A stretch of 64,000 nt of DNA from Calendula officinalis (taxonomy: Eukaryota > Streptophyta > Magnoliopsida > Asterales > Asteraceae): the NCBI GenBank assembly GCA_963853835.1, contig OY970820.1:46598907-46662906 (forward strand), given 5' to 3'. Positions 12,301 to 20,347 of this stretch are shown here, piece by piece. The position numbers and the translations under genes were made by a program. Every line of letters begins with the position of its first letter. Position 1 is the stretch's first letter. The notes below the pieces were generated by a model that worked only from the letters and a program-made list of their open reading frames with translations, was not told the origin of the DNA and ran no database searches.

Positions 12301-12674
12301 TTAATACTTTCATCGAAACGGTCATTTGAAGTGTAATATTGATCGTTATCGTGGTATGAGTCATTGTTCAATGTTGTATATGCAGTACTACTACTATCTA
12401 CATTGCTCGAAGATGTGTTACAATTAAGTCGTGATTCTCCATGACTTGACCAACAAGTGTAATTATACATAAAACCATGGCGAAACAAATGGTGCTCTAT
12501 ATCACCGGTGTTTGTGAATCTTTTAGAGTTTTTACAAACGTTGCAAGGACATAAAATCGAAGGACTTGCGTTCTTAACGCGATTCGATTCAGCAAACCGA
12601 ATAAAATTTCCAACACCGATGACATAATCGGCGGACGAACGTATAGCATGATACATCCAATAATTACGCTCCAT
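9358..12674 (-). CDS. CACTA-1 tnp2-type transposase (intact, two exons)
   Basis: Exon 1 is 12674-10322 and exon 2 is 10250-9358. The 71-bp intron has GTACGT and CTTAG borders. Together they give an uninterrupted 1081-residue protein. Domains in order: transposase-associated N-terminal domain (about 1-80, with CPCNVCKNSKRF and HLFRHGF); tnp2/Transposase_21 catalytic region (about 280-480, with LSSDGINPFG, NLPPWLCMK and ACPVCEDET); DVMHIEKNVCESL; DUF4218 (about 650-780, with MKSHDCHVLM, FPPSFFDIM and YPFERYMGILK); DUF4216 in exon 2 (YYGVIEEIWKL, FKCKWV, LATHVSQIFFV). The protein should cut at the CACTA ends together with the TNPA-type partner in the nucleus. Length and domain order are usual for the family, and no stop or frameshift was found. 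It is transcribed away from the GRF gene, whose ATG lies 140 bp upstream. Confidence 0.93.
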
Positions 12675-12814
12675 CTAAAAATTAATAAAGCGAGAATAAA
12701 AATTAATTAATATTAAATATTTAAATGGTAATTGAAAGATATATAAGTAAGTCACATATTCAGCCATTTATCAATTGGTAAAAAACGAACACATTATATC
12801 TTTCTAGCTACAAG
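12675..12814. promoter_or_regulatory. Short divergent promoter between transposase and GRF gene
   Basis: Only 140 bp separate the transposase ATG (minus strand) from the GRF gene ATG (plus strand). The interval is AT-rich and includes AAAGATATATAAGTAAG around 12736-12752, a plausible TATA box for the rightward gene. A shared bidirectional promoter is inferred from the arrangement. Confidence 0.45.
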
Positions 12815-13169
12815 ATGGTTTTCTGTTCATCATGTGGCAAACAAGCAGTGATTCGCACTTCATGGAAAGCCAGAAACCCTGGACGAAGGTTTTATACATG
12901 TCCAACAAAGGTAAGGCCTTTAATTTGAAGATATTTAATAATTATGAACTATTGTATAATATTCTTTTTTATAGGGTTCTAAATGTATATTTTTTGTGTG
13001 GTTTGATCCTGTTATGTGTGAAAGATCCAAACAAATCATTCCAGGATTAATAAACTCGAAGAACAATCTTGAAAGGAAGCTCGAGGAACGTGACATAATG
13101 CTAAGGAAAATAAAATTGTATTTGATAGGGATTTGCATAGTTTTCATAAGATATGCAATGTTTGCATAA
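12815..13169 (+). CDS. GRF-type zinc-finger microprotein with C-terminal membrane segment
   Basis: Two exons, 12815-12910 and 12975-13169, join in phase 0 across an intron with GTAAGG and TATAG borders, giving 96 residues. Residues 3-36 match the GRF zinc finger (PF06839 type): C4-x2-C7, V-I-R-T-S-W, NPGRRFY, then C29 and C36. Conserved FFVWFD-P-M-C follows, then a charged predicted coil (about 55-78) and a hydrophobic segment LIGICIVFIRYAMF at the C-terminus. GRF fingers bind nucleic acid in other proteins. Small plant GRF proteins with a coil and a terminal membrane segment are often transposon-associated, and their role is unknown. This one lies inside CACTA-1, divergent from the transposase. 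The reading frame is intact. Continuation into later exons (for example 13255-13371) cannot be excluded. Confidence 0.75.
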
Positions 13170-13254
13170 TCTACTGTATTATCTATTTTATGAATGTAAT
13201 GTGTCTATTTTGGCAACTAATTTGAAGATACTTATATTTCTAAGTCTACTTCAA

Positions 13255-13371
13255 AGAATGAGATTAAAAAAAGAAAACGAAATTACCTTAAAAACAGTAG
13301 CAGAACGAAAACAGGAATATCTCAATGAAGAAGAAAGACAACTATTTCAAAATATGTCCGTTGGATATTAG
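13255..13371 (+). other. Possible small exon downstream of the GRF gene
   Basis: A charged, helix-prone frame (MRLKKENEITLK... ending NMSVGY) follows the GRF gene and is preceded by a sequence usable as an acceptor (CTACTTCAAAG). It could be an alternative last exon or chance. No family is recognised. Confidence 0.25.
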
Positions 13372-13390
13372 ATGACAATCAGATTTGTTT

Positions 13391-13462
13391 TGTTATTGCG
13401 GTCAAACCGCAATAACAAAACAGCAAACCGCAACAACAAAGGAAGAAAACCCGCAATAACAA
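13391..13462. promoter_or_regulatory. Internal cluster of CACTA-1 end motifs, between genes
   Basis: TTATTGCGGTC, ACCGCAATAACAAAAC, ACCGCAACAACAAA and CCCGCAATAACAAA follow each other within about 70 bp, between the GRF gene and the 3' end of the minus-strand B3-like gene. They are the same motif family as the subterminal arrays. Confidence 0.7.
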
Positions 13463-13656
13463 ATATATTCTAGCCGTTACAATAATTATTTTGAAATTTG
13501 ACATTATAAATTTGAAGATAAATTAATTATTTTATCGGAGACTTTGAAGATATATATAGATGGTTAACAAAAAAAACTTTAAGATAATATTAAAAAAAGG
13601 GGATGCATTAATTACAAGGGAAATTAAAAAGTCACAAAATTTACAACAAAAAAAAA

Positions 13657-14191
13657 TCAAAACAAAGTTAATTTCATGTAAACTCGGCCTCCGGGCTTCA
13701 TTTTCTCAAGATCAATGGTGAAAACAACCCATCGGTTCCAATGGATGCCCCATTTCATTCTCAACTCGTCAAAATCACCATGAATGGTGATCGGGCCATA
13801 GGGTCTTTCTTCCATTGGTTTCTTTCGATTACGAAATGTATCCACCAACACGAACCTCTGACTCATTTCCCCCATCTCGAAGACACAACATGTGTTATAG
13901 TTGAAGAGCTTGAGATCCTGAACCAGCTTTGCTGGTATAGTCTGAAATTAAGAAATCAAAAAAATATTTCATCATCATAAACAGTAAACAGAAAGAAAAA
14001 AGAACCACAATATAGAATGCATACAATTTGCATACAATTTCCCTCCGTTGTATAACTTGCGAGGTCAATTTCACAGCAAAGTAATGGTTGTGCTCTAGAG
14101 GATCCTCACTTCTGTAGTTGTTGATATCATCGTCGGTAGAAGACTCGATATCAATAATCTCTTGTGGAAGATTTTCGTTTTGGGAACTCAT
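13657..14191 (-). CDS. B3-like small DNA-binding-type protein (leftward)
   Basis: Two exons, 14191-14036 and 13941-13657, join in phase 0 with GTATGC and TTTCAG borders, giving 146 residues. An acidic N-terminus (EIIDIESSTDDD) precedes a segment resembling a plant B3 domain: HYFAVKLTSQVIQRREI, then TIPAKLVQDL, a central strand region (MSQRFVLVDTF), then ITIHGDFDELRMKWGI and VVFTIDLE, ending VYMKLTLF. The B3 hallmarks seen are the F-x-V-x-L opening, IPAK in place of IPKK, and the 'GW..F....L..GD..VF' region in diverged form. The plus-strand gene at 15114 has the same architecture and the same intron position (just before TIPAK), so the two are paralogues. A role in binding element or host DNA is inferred. 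B3 assignment is from motif pattern only. Confidence 0.65.
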
Positions 14192-14329
14192 GATGTTAAT
14201 AACAAAAAAAGGTTTTTGATTAATAGTTTTCTTGTAACTGCATTTCAGAATAATATTGGTTAACTATATATAATAACCAAGGGCGTCAAAATTGAAGAGG
14301 GAAAATTGACCGTCATCTAGAATTCAAGC

Positions 14330-14590
14330 GCGTAGCAACAGTGAAACCGCACTAACAAATACGGAAAACCGCACTAACAAATACGGAAAACCGCACTAAC
14401 AAATACGGAAACCGCACTAACAGTGAAACCGCGGTAACTGCATTTCAGAATAATTTGAATTAATATTTTGGGATTTAATTGAGTTAATGCATCGAGTAAA
14501 TACACATCAAGTTGGATGGATGTTACAGCTAGTGTTGCAGCTACTTTTTTAAACTTATCCTCTTAACCGCAATAACAAATCTGGAAACCG
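14330..14590. promoter_or_regulatory. Internal cluster of CACTA-1 end motifs upstream of the leftward B3-like gene
   Basis: Three near-identical copies of AACCGCACTAACAAATACGG lie at 14344-14410, with single AACCGCGGTAACTG, AACCGCAATAACAAAT and AACCGCGACAACAAAT motifs up to 14590. The cluster lies in the interval between the two divergent B3-like genes, on the side of the minus-strand gene. Confidence 0.75.
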
Positions 14591-14800
14591 CGACAACAAA
14601 TGTTTTTCCTCGATTTTTACCACATCATACGGTAATGTTGCAGGAGAATCAAATATTTCTTGAGATTCTAATAATATGCGTGATGATAGTTTCTTTGAAA
14701 TTAAAAGAGAACTAATTAATATCAGCTTTATATATTGTACCATAAGTGCCATTATTTTGATGGATCAAACTTAATTTTCATATATATGAAGGCTTATTAA

Positions 14801-14899
14801 GTCATTGCTTACTGGTGCTGCATCATCAAGATTCACATGTTGCAGCAGATTTTGTTCTCTCGCGAATCTTGATGATGCTGCAGCAGAAATCAAAATGAC
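14801..14899 (+). ncRNA. MIR172-like hairpin inside CACTA-1
   Basis: The 3' arm contains GAATCTTGATGATGCTGCAG (14864-14883). This equals positions 2-21 of the miR172 variant ending in GCAG; position 1 is C here instead of A or G. The 5' arm contains GCTGCATCATCAAGATTCAC (14817-14836), which has the form of miR172 star strands. The arms pair through GCATCATCAAGATTC with one internal mismatch, and a lower stem GTCATT/AATGAC (14801-14806 with 14894-14899) extends it. Mature-on-3'-arm is the usual MIR172 layout. The loop of about 25 nt is short for the family. TATATATGAA at 14781-14790 could be a TATA box just upstream. Whether it is transcribed and diced is unknown. miR172 normally represses AP2-type transcription factors. 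Confidence 0.6.
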
Positions 14900-14978
14900 T
14901 ATTCACTTGTTTGGAGATGCGGTTGTACAGTTGTGATGCGCGCCATAACCCTAATCCCCAATCCCACCAAAACTTAAG

Positions 14979-14990
14979 TATATATATAAG
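14979..14990 (+). promoter_or_regulatory. TATA box of the rightward B3-like gene
   Basis: TATATATATAAG lies about 125 bp before the ATG at 15114 and is followed by a pyrimidine-rich leader. Position and sequence fit a plant core promoter. Confidence 0.5.
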
Positions 14991-15113
14991 CAGACTTCAT
15001 TCATTCCTTTAATTTGTTATATCAAAGAACGTTTCGCGCGTTTTTAAACCTACAAGAACGTTTCAAAGAAAAACTTTTCAAAGTAAGATTAATCGATCTT
15101 TTAAGTTTCTAAT

Positions 15114-15561
15114 ATGAGTTCTAGCAGTCTGCATATTGGTGATCACGTTAATAATTTCTTCATCGTAAAATGGTGTGCGTCCATGACAAGAAAAATTGTA
15201 TGATTTTTCTTTTTAATTTCTTGCTATTATAATTAATTTACAGTATAAATTTAATTTTCATTTCTTTCATCAGACTATTCCAGCAAAATTTGCTAGGGAT
15301 CACCAACTTTGGAATGAGCGTCATTTGTGTGCTTTGTCAAACCTTGAGATGAGTCCCCCATACATGGTTTTCAATTTACTACGCCACAGTGATCGAAGGA
15401 GGCCCAATGTTCATTTTATAGACCATATGACTATCAATGGTGATATGGTCGACTTCAAACAGAAGATGGGCATCCGCACGAACCAACATGTGATGTTCAC
15501 CCTTGATCTCGAAACAAAAAACCGTGGTGCTGGAGTTATCTTCAACGTTACTCTTCTGTGA
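15114..15561 (+). CDS. B3-like small DNA-binding-type protein (rightward)
   Basis: Exons 15114-15197 and 15274-15561 join in phase 0 with GTATGA and ATCAG borders, giving 123 residues. It begins MSSSSLHIGDHVNNFFIVKW. The intron falls right before TIPAKFARDHQLW, exactly as in the minus-strand paralogue. The C-terminal part (MTINGDMVDFKQKMGI, HVMFTLDLE, VIFNVTLL) aligns with the paralogue's ITIHGDFDELRMKWGI, WVVFTIDLE and VYMKLTLF. It lacks the acidic N-terminal extension of the other copy. The frame is intact, and a TATA box precedes it. The pair sits head-to-head about 920 bp apart with the miR172-like hairpin between. I infer a small B3-fold (DNA-binding pseudobarrel) protein; a structure prediction would decide. 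Confidence 0.65.
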
Positions 15562-15721
15562 ATCAACATGATGTTAGTTAGCTTTGTGTTTAGGTTTTGG
15601 TTGTCCTTGTTTTGGTGTGGCTTATAATAGTATGTTACATATATGTAATGTTATCGTTGTATCTTTATGAAATTTGTTTTTGTTTGCCAATTAATTAATT
15701 AATTTAAACTGAAAATTTAGA

Positions 15722-16084
15722 TTGTTGTTGCGGGTTTAGCATGGCCGCAACAACAAATTTGGTAGTTGTTGCGGGTAACGTATGGCCGCAACAACAAATG
15801 GAATTGTTATTGCGGGTTTAGTATGGCCGCAACAACAAATTTGGTAGTTGTTGCGGGTAACGTATGGCCGCAACAACAAATGGAATTGTTATTGCGGGTT
15901 TAGTATGGCCGCAACAACAAATGAAATTGTTAATGCGGGTTTATCATGGCCGCAACAACAAATTGAATTGTTGTTGCGGTTCTTTCTTTTGCAGTGCGAA
16001 CTGAATTTGTTGTTGCGGTTATATTCTACCACCGCAATAAATAAATTTATTGGTCCGCACTAACAAACCCGATCTGTAGTAGTG
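15722..16084. repeat. CACTA-1 right subterminal array and terminal inverted repeat
   Basis: Six units of about 40 bp, each of the form TTGTTGCGGGT...TGGCCGCAACAACAAAT, run from 15722 to about 15965. They alternate in two subtypes, giving an 80-bp higher-order period. Each unit is itself an inverted repeat. Single TTGTTGCGGTT and CCGCACTAACAAA motifs follow, and the terminal repeat TCTGTAGTAGTG closes the element at 16084. Confidence 0.92.
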
Positions 16085-16087
16085 AAA

Positions 16088-16309
16088 CCTCCATTGAATG
16101 AATTTTGATTAGTAGTAAACTGAGGCTTAGGGTTTAGTTTAGTACAAGTTGAACACCGAATAGAAGCAATATACGTTTACTAATTTTACATAAAACCTAG
16201 TACATTTATTTTTGAGATATTATAATACAATTGCTCTTACTTTTTACGTCACCTTCGTACAATTCAACTTCAAGCTAAGTCCATAGTTTCTGGCCTTACC
16301 AGTGACACA
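16088..16309. other. Flank between CACTA-1 and the Ulp1-like pseudogene
   Basis: AT-rich sequence without recognised features, probably the upstream part of the unit containing the Ulp1-like pseudogene. Confidence 0.4.
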
Positions 16310-17800
16310 AATGTCACCGGGCTATTACAGGGCTTTGGAAGAAGCGATGGATACAACTATGAAGGGGAGATCACGTGTTCATTCAAAATGTGACATAAAT
16401 GCAATGCCAAACTTTAGTCTTGGGCTAACACAAGAGTTTGATAAAGTTAAAAATAATGGTAGTGTTAGGATTTGAGTTGATCATGACCAGAAAGGAACAA
16501 TTATTGATAATCCAAACGTTATAGGAAAACCAAAAAACCAACCTAGTGTTATTCAAAAAAGGACGTCAACACGTGCTATTAACTTGTTTGATCAACTACG
16601 TTCACCATTTGCGCAAAGGGTTGTTGATATTGCTAAAAAACTAAGTCCTCAAGAAAAAAAAGTTCACAATTATATTATGAAGGCGTCAACGAATTACAAT
16701 TTACAAGTAGGTGACTATAATTTAATTTTTTTTGTTAGTGCATTTAAAAAACAAATAACTTTTGATCCGAATTTTATTATAATGCAGCGAAATTTTATTT
16801 ATGACAAAGGACGAACAACTAATAGGGAGAGGATATGTCGAGTGTTTTGCAACGCAAGATCCATTTTTAGGTGAAGTACTTAACTCATGGTTTGCGTTGT
16901 TAAACATAATAGTGGGGATTAGAGCACCAGAATCACCGTATAGATTGTTTTTACCGGCAATTGAAAGGGTAAATGTTTGTCATCAATTCAATGTGTGTAT
17001 ATATACCCTATATGTTGATTAAAAATAATGAACTAATGCAATGTAGGGCATAATTAACGTTGGTGAACGTGTACGATCTTTAACACATGGAATAGGCTAG
17101 ATAATGCATAAAGATTCTCAACTAATGAAATTAAGAATAATAGACATGGTACGTAGTAATTTTTACTTAGCAGATTCAAAATTTCCTAATGAACACTAGT
17201 GAACATTGATTTAATTGAAGCTAAATTACATAAATTTTGTTTCACTTAAACATGTAGGTTTTTTTCCTGGTGATGTATATTAGAACTTATTTGATTTGCT
17301 TTGATTTGAAGAATAGAACAATGGAAATAATAGACAGCATGATTGATGATCAACTGGTTAAATTGAAGTATAGAGGATTGCCTGAAAATCTGGTAAGTAA
17401 TAAACAGAATTACCATGTATTATCACTTTAAAATTATTAGTGAACTAATCCAGTTTGATTGTAGAAAAAGGGGTTCATACATTATTTGAAGTACGTTGAT
17501 CATCAAAAAGCCATTAAGTTGGATAGCACAACCACTAATGCTTAATATGAGTTGGAGATCACGAGGCAATAAAAATGATGTAGATATATTTGTTATGTTA
17601 CATATGGAGACGTACATGGGGGCGGGACATCAAATTGGTGTTCTACTTTGTAAGCGGAAGGACAATGTCAGAAGAATGTTGAAAAAATTGATGGTGCGAT
17701 ACTCCATGGGATACTATACGACTTGTTTCTTAGCTTTAAATTCTAAAATACATGTTATTCTATTGAATTCGAAAATCAAAAGGGCAAACGGGATATGACT
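16310..17800 (+). pseudogene. Decayed Ulp1-like (C48) protease gene
   Basis: Several exon-like pieces in changing frames follow each other. 16571-16705 reads INLFDQLRSPFAQRVVDIAKKLSPQEKKVHNYIM, and 16801-16965 reads GYVECFATQDPFLGEVLNSW. 17263-17395 contains RTYLICFDLKNRTMEIIDSM, the Ulp1 region with the catalytic Asp. 17463-17520 reads KGFIHYLKYVDHQKAIKL, and 17540-17700 reads MSWRSRGNKNDVDIFVMLHMETYMG. In active relatives the last segment has D-C-G; here it is D-V-D, so the nucleophilic Cys is lost. The His motif is not intact. Stops also interrupt it near 17098. The gene type occurs in plant Mutator-like and CACTA elements. Its 3' end is the source of dispersed repeat copies A and B. Confidence 0.65.
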
Positions 17801-18112
17801 CGTCATGTTGCTCCTATGGTGACGGGTTTCGTTGTTTCTTGGTATGTTTCTCGTTCTACTTATTATCATAGATATAATATTCATGATAGAAGTTCATTTA
17901 AACTAATCTGATTATTACTTTTTTAGTTTAACTTAATTTTCGGCGAATAGTTTATCGTGCTTCAAAAATTTGATTTAGTAGATATATTCTTGTAGATGGG
18001 GCATTGTAACATTTTAGCCATTTTTGAAACAAATTAAATCCTTAACTACGTGGTGGCATTCTGATCTCGTTCTTTGGAGGTATTGTGTTTAAATATTATT
18101 GTATAGACCATG
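17700..18112. repeat. Dispersed repeat, copy B
   Basis: This is the end of the Ulp1-like pseudogene plus its 3' flank. It matches 4350-4760 across about 410 bp with scattered differences and a short extra segment (about 17795-17828), and matches 50045-50246 in part. Similarity stops at GTATTGTGTTTAAATATTAT followed by TGTATAGA. Confidence 0.75.
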
Positions 18113-18480
18113 TTGAGGAATGTTACGTTATGGGGTGACTATGCGGAACAAGGAATGTTACGTTATGGGGTGACTATGCGGAACAAATGAGCACTGCTCT
18201 AGGCAGAAAACTATTGGTCATGTAATTATAGTGCTATAGTAAGTGACAATTTTCCACCAAAATATTTCATTATTCATTGCCATATAAAATTCATTAGTTT
18301 TCTTCAACTTTGGACCGCATATCACAGATAGCCAAGCAGTTTCAACAATCTCCCACTGTATCCGACTATTTATCAACAAGGATATTACCGATATCAGAAT
18401 TTTTAAAGAAGAGTACAATACTTATACAATGACCATACTTTTGTATAATCCTTTAAAACCATTATTACACATAATTAGTA
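18113..18480 (+). pseudogene. RPA1-like OB-fold fragment, part 1
   Basis: The frame reads NVTLWGDYAEQMSTALGRKL, the phrase typical of RPA1-like OB-fold domains in plants, many of them carried by Helitrons. It is followed after stops by pieces that could be the rest of the domain. The matching zinc-ribbon part appears at 19640-19850, beyond a LINE fragment. The LINE therefore seems to have split one RPA1-like sequence. No intact frame remains. A host RPA1 retro-fragment is the alternative to Helitron origin. Confidence 0.5.
18117..18186 (+). repeat. Perfect 35-bp tandem duplication in the RPA1-like fragment
   Basis: GGAATGTTACGTTATGGGGT plus the next 15 bases occurs twice in direct succession with no mismatch. 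The unit encodes VTLWGDYAEQ, and 35 bp is not a multiple of three, so the duplication itself breaks the frame. Confidence 0.95.
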
Positions 18481-18489
18481 TACTCATAT

Positions 18490-19490
18490 ACTTTTTTCAA
18501 TAGGTTGGTAAATTTGCGTTCCAATGACATGGACTAACCTACAGTCTCCTAAGACTGAGTAATGTAAAAGTACACCTGTTGAGAAATAATTGTAAGGATG
18601 TGATACAATGGAGATCAAGAAATGGGAGTTTAGTTGATTTTACTGTGAAAGGGGCTTGGGATGTATTAAGTAATAATATTCATGTGGTTAGTTGGCATAA
18701 AGTAGTGTGGTTCAACTATGCAGTTCCTAGACATGCTTTTATAATGTGGCTTGCAGTACTAGGTCGACTACAGACACAAGATAGAGTGCTAAAATGGTGT
18801 AATAACAGTAACCTTACCTGTCCTTTATGTAAACAAGGTAATGATTCTCACAAACATTTGTTCTTCAATTGCCAGTACTCCAAAAATATTTGGGATAATA
18901 TGAAGGGGTTGATTAAAGTTAACAATTTGAGTGATGATTTGGACGATATAGTGTCTGCCTTTGCTGCCAGAAAGTGTAACAAGAATATTTGTAGCCTTCT
19001 GAGAAGAGTGCTTTTGGCTACTACAGTGTATTTTATTTGGATAGAGAGAAATGAAAGACTTTTTAAGGATACAAGTAGACCACCTGATGTACTGGTCAAT
19101 ATCATAAAAGAGTCTATGAAAATTTGGCTTATGAGTCTAAAAGTTAAAGCTTCTAACATGTTTTAAAGGTGGCAGACGAATGGAACGTTAGTATGAAGAT
19201 TGTCGTGTAGTGGTTTATTTTCGTCCTTTTTGCAGCCTTGTAGTTGTCCTGTAGTAGTTTAGATGTATGCTTTATTTGCAGCTTTTGTTTGGCTTTTGAC
19301 ATTTTCGTGTAAGCATGTACAAGCATGTGTTGTATAGTGCTTTATTTGTTTTGTATGTACGGTGTATGAAAGGTTATATATAATATTTCTGATTTTCTAG
19401 GTGTAAAGAATTAAATTGGCTTTGGCTGGAGGGGTGATGACAATACCGAAGCTCTTCCCTAGTTAATCTTTTTTTCTTAAAAAAAATGAG
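18490..19490 (+). mobile_element. 5'-truncated LINE (3' end with zf-RVT domain)
   Basis: An open frame from about 18579 to 19166 encodes the reverse-transcriptase zinc-binding domain found at the end of plant LINE ORF2: AWDVLS, WHKVVWF-x-x-AVPRHAFIMWLAVLGRLQTQDRV, then C-x-LC, HLFF-x-C and W. It ends in a conserved helical tail (TVYFIWIERNERLF). A 3' UTR of about 300 bp follows (CTTTTGTTTGGCTTTTGACA), ending in an A-rich tail near 19476-19488. The reverse transcriptase and endonuclease are missing, as usual for 5'-truncated LINE copies. It lies within the RPA1-like sequence. Confidence 0.85.
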
Positions 19491-19599
19491 TTTAAGTTTA
19501 AATTATAACTTAAAAGACAATTATCTTAGCTTGAAAAGGACGAGTTGTGTAGATCTCAAAGACTTGAAACATGTATATCCCACCAATAATTTTTTTTTT

Positions 19600-19860
19600 T
19601 ATGATATAGGTACATATTTTACTTAGAATAAATTCTGACTATTTTCATATGAAGGCTATGAACTGTTTAGTTGTTGGAACCATGACAAACATTGAGTCCG
19701 ATTATATGTGGTGGTATTTAGTATGCGTAAAATGCAACAGTAAATCAGAAATGCATGTGGTAAACGAAAAAGATGACGATGGAGTAATTGTGAAGAAAAA
19801 GAATGTTTTTAGTTTTTACTTGTCGGAACAAAAAGGCTTCATGTGGTGACACCGATGATA
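19600..19860 (+). pseudogene. RPA1-like fragment, part 2 (C-terminal zinc ribbon)
   Basis: The frame from 19649 reads NCLVVGTMTNIESDYMWWYLVCVKCNSKSEMHV and later NVFSFYLSEQKGFMW, resembling the RPA1 C-terminal domain (VGT-x-x-I, WWY-x-C-x-x-C). Only one Cys pair of the ribbon is recognisable. It continues part 1 beyond the LINE. Confidence 0.5.
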
Positions 19861-19889
19861 AGTAAGTTTTTAGAACTATTATGGTTTAC

Positions 19890-20345
19890 TAGGTTAAAAC
19901 CCGCGCGATGCGGCGGCTGCGAACTATATATTCCTGGCGCTTAAAAGTCCATTGGTTACATATTTTTATAACAAATACAATACATAAGCATGCATGAAAA
20001 CTGTGTATAAAATAGAAGTGAAAAGCAAGAATTAGCATTGGCGTTGAAATGTTGTTCGATTACATGTTTTAAAGTATATTAACACAAATGATCCATCTCC
20101 AAAGTTTCTTGTTATAATTGTTGTTCGATTACATACTTAGTATAACCGGAAACTGTTTTCTTTTCAATTTCAAAGGAAATATGTCGGCTTCAGATGGAGA
20201 TAAAGGAATTCTTGGCATTTACAAGGTTAATAGAACATGCGTAAGCTTTAATAATTGGTGTATTATAAATTTGAGTGTTGCATAAATCAACATGTACTTA
20301 GATTAAGCTTTTATTTTTAATCGTATTTCTTTACCAACAAAAAAA
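19890..20345. other. Non-coding stretch left of Copia-A
   Basis: It contains AGGTTAAAACCCGCGCGATG, a phrase I associate with dispersed plant repeats, and otherwise AT-rich sequence. The expected second LTR of Copia-A is not found here. Confidence 0.35.
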
Positions 20346-20347
20346 AA

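Larger units (their letters stand above)
4836..16084 (-). mobile_element. CACTA-1: complete CACTA (En/Spm) DNA transposon, about 11.2 kb
   Basis: The element begins CACTACTACAGA and ends with the exact inverse, TCTGTAGTAGTG. By eye the outer 30 bp of the two ends match at 24 positions. It is flanked by AAA on both sides (4833-4835 and 16085-16087), the 3-bp target duplication expected of the superfamily. Subterminal arrays of TTGTTGCGG/CCGCAACAA fill both ends. Inside are an intact tnp2-type transposase, a TNP/Ulp1-type gene with two frameshifts, a GRF zinc-finger microprotein, two B3-like genes and a miR172-like hairpin. It inserted just downstream of dispersed repeat copy A. The clean ends and intact transposase suggest a recent insertion; transposition competence is unproven because the second gene looks broken. 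Confidence 0.96.

Noticed and set aside
14863..14883. Reading the miR172-like segment as a miRNA target site rather than a miRNA
   Set aside because: AP2-type target sites lack a complementary arm at short distance; here both strands of a miR172/star duplex are present in hairpin arrangement.
15848..16063. Open frame across the right subterminal array of CACTA-1
   Set aside because: It is a translation of the TTGTTGCGG repeat units, not a gene.
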